This document shows positions 17,187 through 24,583 of a DNA stretch of 52,747 nucleotides, piece after piece. A program made the translations under genes and the position numbers. Every line of letters begins with the position of its first letter. Within the stretch, counting starts at the first letter, position 1. Under the pieces are notes generated by a model that saw only the letters and a program-made list of their open reading frames with translations, did no database searches and was not told the origin of the DNA. The DNA is taken from positions 1 to 52,747 of the forward strand of contig DIYF01000145.1 of assembly GCA_002427745.1 (NCBI GenBank). Direction: 5' to 3'. The DNA is from Roseivirga sp. UBA6061 (GTDB taxonomy: Bacteria > Bacteroidota > Bacteroidia > Cytophagales > Cyclobacteriaceae).

Positions 17187-17576
17187 ATGCAAAATCCCAA
17201 GACCATCCCTACCAACAGCGAGCTTGAAATTCTGACCGTTCTCTGGAGCTTAGGCATGGCTACTGCCAGGCAGGTACATGACGAACTGGTTAAGACCAAA
17301 AGCACCGGCTATACGACTACGCTCAAGATTATTCAGAATATGTATGATAAAAAGATGCTTACGAGGGAGCCCAAGGGCCAAACGCATATTTATCATCCTG
17401 TTCTCAAGCAGGCAGAAGTGCAAAAACAGATGCTGGGTGGCTTTGTTAACAAAGTATTCATGGGTTCTTCCAAGAACCTTATACTCCAGGCACTGGGTAA
17501 TGAAAAGCCGAACAAAAGTGAACTGGATGAAATCAGGGCCATGCTCGACCAGCTTGACAAAGGAGGAAAGTCATGA
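17187..17576 (+). CDS. BlaI/MecI/CopY-family transcriptional repressor
   Basis: The 129-residue protein is a winged-helix repressor of the penicillinase-repressor family: N-terminal TNSELEILTVLWSLGMATARQVHDEL, recognition region GYTTTLKIIQNMYDKKMLTREPKG, wing IYHPVL, and a helical C-terminal dimerisation part (about 75-129). In this family the repressor is released by proteolysis when the linked M56 membrane protease is activated. The protease gene follows with a 4-bp overlap (ATGA). Two matching dyads lie upstream, which fits autoregulation. Confidence 0.94.
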   Translation: MQNPKTIPTNSELEILTVLWSLGMATARQVHDELVKTKSTGYTTTLKIIQNMYDKKMLTREPKGQTHIYHPVLKQAEVQKQMLGGFVNKVFMGSSKNLILQALGNEKPNKSELDEIRAMLDQLDKGGKS

Positions 17577-19051
17577 ACGAAATGAACAATGCTCTGGCCT
17601 GGAGTCTGATTCATTCCTTGTGGATTGCTCTTGGCACCTGGGTACTGATTAACCTGATAAGCACCTTCCTTTCACAGTCCCGGCATCGCAGACTACTGAA
17701 AATAGGTAGCTTGCTCCTTTTTTTCGGTTTGGTGGCGGTAGCACTTTTCAGCGAGGTAACGCATACCACTTCTACCGATCTTTTTTGGTATACAGATACC
17801 GAGTCTCTTACTATTCAGCACTCCTTCAGCTGGCTTGATCAATTGAATTTTTGGGTGGGTCAAAGCAGTTCCGTCATCAACAGTATCTGGATAGTCGGTA
17901 TCCTCATAGGTCTGGTACGGTATTTCTATAACCGCAAAGCCCTGGTCAAAACGCAATCTTCAGCCATTCACTGCTCTGACGATGCCGCCCGATCTCACCT
18001 TAACAGAATTCGCAAAGCAATGCATATTACCAGGCGGGTCAGTATCAAGGTAAGCGCGCTGGTAGAATCGCCTATGACGGTTGGGTTCTTTAAGCCGATT
18101 ATCTACTTCCCTGTCGGTTTGATCAGTGGCTTTTCGTCAGATGAGCTGGAAACTATTCTCAGGCATGAGCTGGCCCACATCAAACGACATGACTACCTGG
18201 TCAATCTCTTTCTGGTAGTGCTGGAGACCCTCTTCTTTTTCAATCCGATTGTCCTCATGCTGGTACGGGACCTGAGGAGGGAGATGGAATACGTCTGTGA
18301 TGATGAGGTAGTCCAGGCACACGACCAGTTTGCCTATGCAAGAGCCCTGTTGAAATTACAGGAAAACTCAATCTCATATCAGGTGGCCATGGCAGCCCAA
18401 AACAACAATTCAGAATTTAAAAACAGAGTGGAGCGCATGATTAATCCTAAAAAACCGAGGGCAGGTTCCCGGATGGGCCTCATTGTTACACTGTTTACAA
18501 CGCTCTTAGTCAGCAGTGCTTTTGTAGGAATTACCCCCGAAGAGCCAGAAAAGTTTGAAACAAAACTTACCGGTGTTGCACTTCCTGTATTACAGGAATT
18601 AAAGCAGGACACCATCAGAATGACATCCAGAGAAGAACTACAGGAAAAAGTCAAAGAGCTTGGTTTCAATTATCTGAAAGGAAAAGTGGTGATTCTGAAC
18701 GGCAACAGAGTTCATTTTATAGAAGGAAAAAGCGATCCCCTGAGAAAGTCTGAGAAGATGATGGAGGAGGTGCAACAGGAGTTGGTTAAGGACGGTATCC
18801 TCAATGAAAACAAGCGAAAAATCACCCTGATGTTTCAGTACTCAGATGTTCTCAACGGAAAAGCCTCTTTGGGCGACAAATACGAGAAGTACAAGGCGAT
18901 TCTCAACCGTTATTTCCCTGTTTATGACAGTTTTGCCACTACCCGGGTTTTCCGTTTTCCTTCAGAATCAGAAGGGAATAGCAATTCGCCTACCGTTGAG
19001 CGCACCAGAATGGCGAGTACCTCTAAATTTGAATCCCTGGCCAGGAATTAA
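17573..19051 (+). CDS. BlaR1-like M56 membrane metalloprotease with atypical C-terminal domain
   Basis: The 492-residue protein has transmembrane helices near residues 8-30, 43-61, 103-118 and 305-325, and the zinc protease site HELAH (198-202) with the acidic partner region REMEYVCDDEVV (about 237-247) of family M56. In BlaR1 the extracytoplasmic C-terminus is a penicillin-binding domain with an SxxK site. Here residues about 328-492 show no such motif and resemble no sensor that I know, so the signal is probably not a beta-lactam. It is translated with the repressor, and two secreted paralogues follow 126 bp downstream and may belong to its regulon (inference). Confidence 0.9.
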   Translation: MNEMNNALAWSLIHSLWIALGTWVLINLISTFLSQSRHRRLLKIGSLLLFFGLVAVALFSEVTHTTSTDLFWYTDTESLTIQHSFSWLDQLNFWVGQSSSVINSIWIVGILIGLVRYFYNRKALVKTQSSAIHCSDDAARSHLNRIRKAMHITRRVSIKVSALVESPMTVGFFKPIIYFPVGLISGFSSDELETILRHELAHIKRHDYLVNLFLVVLETLFFFNPIVLMLVRDLRREMEYVCDDEVVQAHDQFAYARALLKLQENSISYQVAMAAQNNNSEFKNRVERMINPKKPRAGSRMGLIVTLFTTLLVSSAFVGITPEEPEKFETKLTGVALPVLQELKQDTIRMTSREELQEKVKELGFNYLKGKVVILNGNRVHFIEGKSDPLRKSEKMMEEVQQELVKDGILNENKRKITLMFQYSDVLNGKASLGDKYEKYKAILNRYFPVYDSFATTRVFRFPSESEGNSNSPTVERTRMASTSKFESLARN

Positions 19052-19177
19052 TACCTGAAAGCAGTCTGCTCCCCACCATTAATCCGGGGGTCCCCCAACA
19101 GACAGGGCTTTTGATTAACCCAATGATGAATTATTGGAAAGGAGCCCTATATCCTTTTCACAGATAACTGACTCGTT

Positions 19178-20212
19178 ATGAAAAAGATGATTATTGTCTT
19201 AATGGCACAGCTATGCCTTAACCTTATGCAAGCTCAGGAAAACGACCTCCGGCATTATGCTGTCATTGATGGTGGAAAATACTGGGTCGACCGACTGGAA
19301 AAACGAGTCAAAAAAGTAGGCAACACTCACTATGCCCTGGTAAATGGCAAATTCTATAAACTGCAATATGCGCCTCCTGAGGGCAACGTTTATACTTATG
19401 AGTTCTATGTAACCCTTGAAGATAATACCCGCTACTATATCACGCGTACCTCGTATGGTTTGCTCTACGAGTTAATGGACCTTCCTGAAGCGGCCGAAAT
19501 GGCACGGAGCGGCAGGCGCCTTCCCTATACCGGACCTCTTTATTCAGATAGCAAGCCCTATGACTCCCTGGAAGTAGATTATACAAGCACCAGGAAATAC
19601 AAGGTCTATGCACTAAAAGTAACGCCTGAAAAGCGGATTATACCTGATGAGGAATTCCAAAGTTACCGTGGAAATTTCACATACGTCCGCAGGATAGAAG
19701 GTGGCCCCTACGCCATGGATACCATTATTATCAAGCCACCGGGATCAAAGGCACTGGCTGCCATGGCTGCACGTGAGCAGGCCTTTAAGGAGATGGCAGG
19801 AAAGACCGCCCCCTATTTCGATACACGGAGTCTGTCAGGGATTGCGCTCAATTCAGATAGTCTCAGAAACAAGGTTGTGGTCATCAACTTCTGGTTTGTT
19901 GGCTGCCCTCCCTGCCTGAAGGAAATCCCTGCTCTTAATCAACTGGTAGCGGACTATGAAGACCGGGAAGTAGTGTTCATCGGTTTTGCTACAGATACTG
20001 AGCAGCGTCTGAATCGTTTTCTCGCCAGGACTGATTTTGAGTACACCATAGTCCCCCTATCTCTCAACATCGCTGACCAATACCTGGTCAATGCCTATCC
20101 TTCTCACTTTGTCATTGACAAGCAGGGAATAGTACGCTTGGCAGAGCAGGGGTTTAAGGAACATACCATGAGTAAGCTGAGAGCCACCATAGAAGAAAGT
20201 TTGAAACGATGA
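19178..20212 (+). CDS. Secreted protein with N-terminal unknown domain and C-terminal TlpA-like thioredoxin domain
   Basis: The 344 residues begin with a signal peptide (about 1-19, ending MQAQ). Residues 20-190 form an unknown domain that is shared with the next gene (HYAVIDGGKYWVDRLEK, GGPYAMDTIIIKPP). Residues about 205-344 form a thioredoxin-like domain with FWFVGCPPCLKEIP (CPPC at 243-246) and the cis-Pro region NAYPSHFVID, typical of TlpA/ResA proteins that reduce disulfides outside the cytoplasm. Its stop overlaps the next start by 4 bp. The role of the N-terminal domain is unknown; the redox assignment is strong. Confidence 0.85.
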   Translation: MKKMIIVLMAQLCLNLMQAQENDLRHYAVIDGGKYWVDRLEKRVKKVGNTHYALVNGKFYKLQYAPPEGNVYTYEFYVTLEDNTRYYITRTSYGLLYELMDLPEAAEMARSGRRLPYTGPLYSDSKPYDSLEVDYTSTRKYKVYALKVTPEKRIIPDEEFQSYRGNFTYVRRIEGGPYAMDTIIIKPPGSKALAAMAAREQAFKEMAGKTAPYFDTRSLSGIALNSDSLRNKVVVINFWFVGCPPCLKEIPALNQLVADYEDREVVFIGFATDTEQRLNRFLARTDFEYTIVPLSLNIADQYLVNAYPSHFVIDKQGIVRLAEQGFKEHTMSKLRATIEESLKR

Positions 20213-20820
20213 AAATATACCGCTATACCTGCCTTGTGATTTTCTTTTTTTCGGCTGCTCCGGGCCTGGCTCAAGAGGCTGAATTGCAGAACTTCGTTAT
20301 GATAGAAGGCCGTAAGTACTGGGTAGACCGACTGGAGAAAACGGTCCTGGAAAAAGAGGGTAAGTATTACATCCGCTATGAGGAAAAATTCTACCCGCTT
20401 GAGTATAAAAAAGACACTCCCAAATCTCCCTATGTCACCATCTTCATCACGCTGGATGACGGCTCAGAACATTACCCTTACGCACACTACCTTGCCCGGA
20501 TACAACGCGCTATGGGCTTTGAAGAACATGCTGACCGCATTTTAGAAAAGGGTACTGCAGCTTACTACGTCTACCCGGAAACCAAACCTTACCGCATAGA
20601 CAGCTCTTCAAGAAGTGGTAAATACACAGTGAAATACCATGCCGTGATGGCCACGATGGATGGCCGTATTATCTCAAGAGAGGAGTTCAAGTCATATGGC
20701 GGCCTGTATACATTTGTTAAGCGCATCAACGGTGGACCTGAAGCTATGGATACCATCATCATATCGCCTCCACTCAGGGTAAAGCTCACACCTCCGGAAC
20801 GATCAGGAAGAGGGAACTGA
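20209..20820 (+). CDS. Secreted paralogue of the preceding N-terminal domain, without thioredoxin part
   Basis: The 203-residue protein has a signal peptide (about 1-21, ending GLAQE) and then aligns along its length with residues 20-190 of the preceding protein: FVMIEGRKYWVDRLEK, EEKFYPLEY, REEFKSYGG and GGPEAMDTIIISPP. It stops where the neighbour's thioredoxin domain would begin. This is a tandem duplication in which only one copy carries (or kept) the redox domain. The 4-bp overlap shows the two are co-translated. The function is unknown. Confidence 0.8.
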   Translation: MKIYRYTCLVIFFFSAAPGLAQEAELQNFVMIEGRKYWVDRLEKTVLEKEGKYYIRYEEKFYPLEYKKDTPKSPYVTIFITLDDGSEHYPYAHYLARIQRAMGFEEHADRILEKGTAAYYVYPETKPYRIDSSSRSGKYTVKYHAVMATMDGRIISREEFKSYGGLYTFVKRINGGPEAMDTIIISPPLRVKLTPPERSGRGN

Positions 20821-20846
20821 CGAAAAGGGGTTACTACATGCACAAA

Positions 20847-20882
20847 AAAAGCGGCACCTGAACCAATTCAGAAGCCGCTTTT
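20847..20882. terminator. Bidirectional Rho-independent terminator between convergent genes
   Basis: AAAAGCGGC (20847-20855) pairs perfectly with GCCGCTTTT (20874-20882), with an inner CTGAA/TTCAG stem (20858-20862 and 20867-20871) around a CCAA loop. A T tract follows on the + strand, and the A run before the stem gives one on the - strand. It lies between the end of the secreted paralogue and the end of the symporter, which are transcribed towards each other. Confidence 0.85.
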
Positions 20883-20902
20883 CTCTTTCTGCTTACCAGA
20901 TG

Positions 20903-22591
20903 CTACTCAGGTGTTTTCTCATCCGGATACTCCTCTTTGAAGCCTCTCCAGTAATCAGCAATTGTACCTTTCATATCTTTCATCAGGAGCATAATACCCA
21001 AGAGGTTAGGCAAGGTCATCAGGGCAATCGTAATTCCCGAAAGTGTCCAGATGATAGCCGTATCCTGGAATGAGGCATAGAAAAATGCCACTACATACAC
21101 AATCCGGAAATAGATTACAGATTTAGGTCCACCCAGATAGGTCATGGCTCTGTCACCGTAGTAAGACCATGAAATAGCCGTACTAAAGGCGAACAGCAGC
21201 AGACCGATTGATACGATATACTTACCCCATTCTCCAAAGAACCCTTTTTGAAATGCAATGGCCGTCAGAGGCGCACTGTGTACCAGTGACTCTCCGCGGA
21301 AAATCACATTTTCCAGATCAGGAGCCCCATCTGTCACGGATACTGTTCCATTATATGGTGTATCTTCCTCACCATTCTTATCCATTATCCTTACATTTTC
21401 CGCCAGAGACCTTGCATTGATCACTGACACCGGATTTTGAATCTCTCCATTGACCACCTGTAGCTCGCCATCAAAGGCCGCTATCGATGAAGTTCCTGAA
21501 ATATGATCATAAAGTCTTTGAACCCCGGCTTCAGTATCATCTGTGAAGTCATTGCCCATCACAATTTCCATATCTGCCTGCTGGAAATCATTGATATGCT
21601 TTTCTTTCCAAACCCCGGATGACAACAGTACCAGTCCTGTGATGGAACAGATAATAATGGTATCGATGAAAGGTTCCAGAATAGCCACCATACCTTCAGA
21701 TACCGGCTCGTGAGCTTTGGCAGAGGCGTGAGCAATCGGGGCACTACCCTGACCGGCTTCATTGGAGAACAAACCCCGGTTTACACCCCGGTTAAACGCA
21801 TAAGCCAGAGAAGCTCCCAGGAAACCTCCTCCTGCAGCGGACCCTGTAAAGATGTCGGCAAAAATGGAAATAAAAGAAGGGATGATGTTACCGGCATTAT
21901 AGAAGATCACCGAAAAGGCTCCTATAAAATAGATCACTGCCATAGTAGGCACCAGCTTCTCAGTAACCGATGCAATACGTTTAATCCCCCCGATAATCAC
22001 AATGGCCAGCAGTACAGAAAGTACCAGTCCGGTAATCCATAACTCTACACCAAAGGTGGCCTGGATGGAGGTAGAGATACTGTTGATTTGCGGCAAGCTA
22101 CCTGTACCAAAGGCAGAAAGCACAGTGGCGATAGCGAATATAACGGCCAGCCACTTCATGTTCAGGGCGTTCTTCATGTAGTACATGGGACCACCAGCCA
22201 TGGACCCGTCTGCGGTTTTCTCTCTGTACTTATGAGAAAGCGTCACCTCCACAAACTTGGTACACATACCCAGGGCAGCCGTCATCAACATCCAGAATAA
22301 AGCTGCGGGACCTCCGATATGAATGGCCAGGGCAACCCCAGCGATATTACCAGTACCCACCGTACCGGAAAGTGCTGTGGTCAATGCCTGAAAGTGGGAA
22401 GTATCTCCCTCATCAGTGGCTTTGTCAAACTTCCCCTTTACCACTTTAACAGCGAAACGGAAGTAGCGAATTTGTGGGAACTTCAGGTAGATCGTAAAGA
22501 ACAATCCGACTCCAAGGAGTGCATAGGGAAACCAGGGAGCACTTCCGATGTAGCTGTCTATCAGCTGCAGAAAACTATCAACTTGTTGCAT
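20903..22591 (-). CDS. Alanine/glycine:cation symporter (AGCS family) with extra soluble loop
   Basis: This Na+- or H+-coupled amino acid importer shows the family motifs [19 protein letters not shown] (72-90), the [11 protein letters not shown] signature (133-143) and [21 protein letters not shown] (271-291). It has about 10-11 membrane helices. At 562 residues it is about 100 longer than typical members: residues about 330-437 form a hydrophilic insert rich in Asp, Glu and Asn between two late helices, after which the normal [27 protein letters not shown] resumes. The insert may be a binding or regulatory domain. The gene stands alone on the minus strand. Substrate is alanine or glycine by family. 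Confidence 0.94.
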   Translation of the reverse strand: MQQVDSFLQLIDSYIGSAPWFPYALLGVGLFFTIYLKFPQIRYFRFAVKVVKGKFDKATDEGDTSHFQALTTALSGTVGTGNIAGVALAIHIGGPAALFWMLMTAALGMCTKFVEVTLSHKYREKTADGSMAGGPMYYMKNALNMKWLAVIFAIATVLSAFGTGSLPQINSISTSIQATFGVELWITGLVLSVLLAIVIIGGIKRIASVTEKLVPTMAVIYFIGAFSVIFYNAGNIIPSFISIFADIFTGSAAGGGFLGASLAYAFNRGVNRGLFSNEAGQGSAPIAHASAKAHEPVSEGMVAILEPFIDTIIICSITGLVLLSSGVWKEKHINDFQQADMEIVMGNDFTDDTEAGVQRLYDHISGTSSIAAFDGELQVVNGEIQNPVSVINARSLAENVRIMDKNGEEDTPYNGTVSVTDGAPDLENVIFRGESLVHSAPLTAIAFQKGFFGEWGKYIVSIGLLLFAFSTAISWSYYGDRAMTYLGGPKSVIYFRIVYVVAFFYASFQDTAIIWTLSGITIALMTLPNLLGIMLLMKDMKGTIADYWRGFKEEYPDEKTPE

Positions 22592-22873
22592 TTCAACTTA
22601 GTAGGTTTGACAAAAGCCACAAAAATAGGGAATAACGCTTCCCGACCAAGCTTTAAAACACCGTCAATCGATTGTATCCGGTATTTTTTGTAGACATGAG
22701 GGTAAATAGATCATAAAAGTCAGGCTTTGGCCGGTAAACGATCCACTTGTGGGTCATTCGTCATGTCTGATCCTCAAAGTCTGAACATCCATAGAACAGT
22801 CTCCTCTTTCTGTCGATACTCCCAAACCTGGCTCCTGATATGGCGTCTTCGTCAGTAACCAACCAGACAACCG

Positions 22874-23392
22874 ATGCTTAGAAAACTGTCCTACTTTTTG
22901 ATTTGCCTGCCACTTGCCTGTTCCTCAGTTCTCGCTCAAACAGAAAAACCACCCTGTACCGGTGGCAGCTATGATCTGGTCACTCCTTACCTGGGCACCT
23001 GGCACGAATATCGTGTTACTGACTCTACCGAGGTACTTATGGGTACGCTGACAACAAAACTCCTGGCCAAAGGCTGTGCCATCAGTCAGCATTTCATGGA
23101 ACAAGACTCATCTTTCAGCTATCAATCACTGGGCGCTGTAAATCCATCATCCGGGCTCTGGCAGGAGAATTATGTATTCAGCACCGGTGGTACGGCCACC
23201 TACCAATGGATGACGGAAGGAAATGAGATTTACACCCTGAGGACGGCTGCTTCCCGAAGCTCTGATCATATCTACCGGCTTAAGTATACGGATACTCGTG
23301 ACGATGAATACACGGTAGTACTCCAAAGGTCTTATGATGGCGGCAAAACCTGGGAAAGTACGGGCAAAACGAGGATAAAGCGGATTTTGTAA
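22874..23392 (+). CDS. Secreted small protein, DUF1579/lipocalin-like
   Basis: The 172 residues start with a signal peptide (about 1-21, ending SVLAQ). The mature part has the pattern YLGTWHEYRVTDSTEVLMGT...KGCAISQHF...GLWQENYVFSTGG...RSYDGGKTWESTGKTRIKR, which matches small lipocalin-like or DUF1579-type proteins that measure about 140 residues. No catalytic residues are evident. It stands alone between the divergent symporter gene and the next gene. Family assignment is by pattern and moderate in confidence. Confidence 0.7.
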   Translation: MLRKLSYFLICLPLACSSVLAQTEKPPCTGGSYDLVTPYLGTWHEYRVTDSTEVLMGTLTTKLLAKGCAISQHFMEQDSSFSYQSLGAVNPSSGLWQENYVFSTGGTATYQWMTEGNEIYTLRTAASRSSDHIYRLKYTDTRDDEYTVVLQRSYDGGKTWESTGKTRIKRIL

Positions 23393-23548
23393 GTCTTCTT
23401 ACAGAATGTTTTAGGTGGCTTTTCCGGGCATTCTGCGATTGTTAGCAGGCCGATCCCCTGAGGGGGGACCGCTTTTGCACGACTTACAGGAGCAAACACA
23501 ATAAAAATTTCAGGATTTCGTATTGACTCCAACTAATTTAATTCAACC

Positions 23549-24388
23549 ATGAAACCTGCCATTTACCTCATCACTTTTCTGTCATTTTTTGTTTCTAAAG
23601 ACAAAGACATTTTTTCCTCCAAGGCCATCGAGAACAGAATGGTCAAAGTATCCACTGACCTGTACGCCAACAAATATGAAACCTCCAATGCAGAGTACCG
23701 GGAGTTTCTGGACTGGTTAAAGGAAAATAATGAAGCTATGATGGATCAGGCTCGTGTCCATACCGAGGGTTGGTCACAGGTGGTAGGTCTTCCCTACGCC
23801 AAAAATTACTTTGACCAGGAGAGTTTTGACAACTATCCTGTAGTAAATATTACCTATGAAGGAGCCTCTGCCTTTTGTGCCTGGCTCACCGATCGCTATA
23901 ACCAGTCGAAAAAGAAGAAATTTCAGGAGGTCAGGTTCAGGCTACCTACCAAAGATGAGTGGGTCGCCATGGCACTGAATGGAAAACACCAGGCCCGGTA
24001 TTATCCCTGGGGAGGTCCATATCTGAAAAACCGAAATGGCAGCTATCTGGCCAACTTCTTTCACGTAGGCAACCAGGACATAAAACTGGATATCAATGAC
24101 AAAACAAAAACCAGCATAGCTTTAGAACCACAGCTTGACAAGAACGGCCTTGCCAAAGGAGCCACTGTCTTTACCGCACCGGTCAACTCTTATGTAGCCA
24201 CAGGAGCAGGCCTGTATAACCTAAGCGGTAACGCAGCTGAAATGCTGGCGGAAAAGGGTAATACCAAAGGAGGTAGCTGGGGTAGTTCAGGCTATTACCT
24301 TCGCATTCAGGCTGAAGATGAATTCGAAGGATTTGAATATTCTCCTTATGTGGGTTTCCGCTATGTCATGGAAGTTATTGAGGAGTAG
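23549..24388 (+). CDS. SUMF1/EgtB-fold (formylglycine-generating enzyme-like) protein
   Basis: The 279-residue protein has a short hydrophobic N-terminus (about 1-15, probable secretion signal) and then one FGE-sulfatase domain: YANKYETSNAEYREFLDWL, NYPVVNITYEGASAFCAWLTDRYN, VRFRLPTKDEWVAMA, YPWGGPYLKNRNGSYLANF, GLYNLSGNAAEMLAEKGNTKGGSWGSS and YSPYVGFRYVMEV. The Cys pair that bacterial formylglycine-generating enzymes need near the C-terminus is absent (GGSWGSSGYYLRIQ has none), so it is more likely a structural or binding member like the gliding proteins GldJ/GldK than a formylglycine generator. It stands alone, ending 195 bp before a convergent gene. Confidence 0.85.
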   Translation: MKPAIYLITFLSFFVSKDKDIFSSKAIENRMVKVSTDLYANKYETSNAEYREFLDWLKENNEAMMDQARVHTEGWSQVVGLPYAKNYFDQESFDNYPVVNITYEGASAFCAWLTDRYNQSKKKKFQEVRFRLPTKDEWVAMALNGKHQARYYPWGGPYLKNRNGSYLANFFHVGNQDIKLDINDKTKTSIALEPQLDKNGLAKGATVFTAPVNSYVATGAGLYNLSGNAAEMLAEKGNTKGGSWGSSGYYLRIQAEDEFEGFEYSPYVGFRYVMEVIEE

Positions 24389-24411
24389 ATTTATAAAGCG
24401 AAGATCATAGT

Positions 24412-24567
24412 AAAGAGGCTATCTGAAAAGTGATTAGTCATTGCGAACGAAGTGACGCCTGCCTGCGGCAAAGGCAGGCAATCTCCTCATGTCATTCGAA
24501 ATCGAAGTTGAGATCACTTGATTTCATTCGTGATGACGGTCTCCTTAACTTTTGAGACAGCCTCTTT
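24412..24567. repeat. 156-bp intergenic element with 20-bp imperfect terminal inverted repeats
   Basis: AAAGAGGCTATCTGAAAAGT (24412-24431) matches the reverse complement of 24548-24567 at 18 of 20 positions. Inside, GCCTGCC (24457-24463) pairs with GGCAGGC (24473-24479), near the phrases CATTGCGAACGAAGTGACG and CAATCTC that recur between genes of many Bacteroidota (recalled, not searched). It sits exactly between convergent genes and has no coding capacity. It could be a miniature transposable or palindromic repeat, and the outer stem could also work as a terminator for both genes. Confidence 0.6.
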
Positions 24568-24583
24568 GTCATTTCTATCGGTT

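Noticed and set aside
17278..17652. 124-residue + strand frame overlapping the BlaI and M56 genes
   Set aside because: It lies in another frame of two well-supported genes and encodes a basic, Cys-rich sequence without domain features.
17573..19051. Beta-lactam resistance sensor (BlaR1/MecR1)
   Set aside because: The protease half matches, but the penicillin-binding sensor domain is absent, so beta-lactam sensing is not supported.
22628..22768. Riboswitch upstream of the amino acid symporter
   Set aside because: Only isolated short stems (GGGAA/TTCCC; AGACATGA/TCATGTCT) are present; no glycine or other riboswitch core is recognised.
23402..23476. Terminator candidates after the gene at 22874-23392 (CAGAATG/CATTCTG and the CCCC-TGA-GGGG hairpin)
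   Set aside because: The first has a 20-base loop and no T tract; the second has a short, interrupted stem. Neither is convincing.
23549..24388. Active formylglycine-generating enzyme
   Set aside because: The fold is present, but the catalytic Cys pair is missing and no sulfatase gene is nearby.
24412..24567. CRISPR or rRNA/tRNA features in the repeat-bearing gaps
   Set aside because: There is no array of regularly spaced repeats and no tRNA-like cloverleaf or rRNA signature here or in any other gap of the window.
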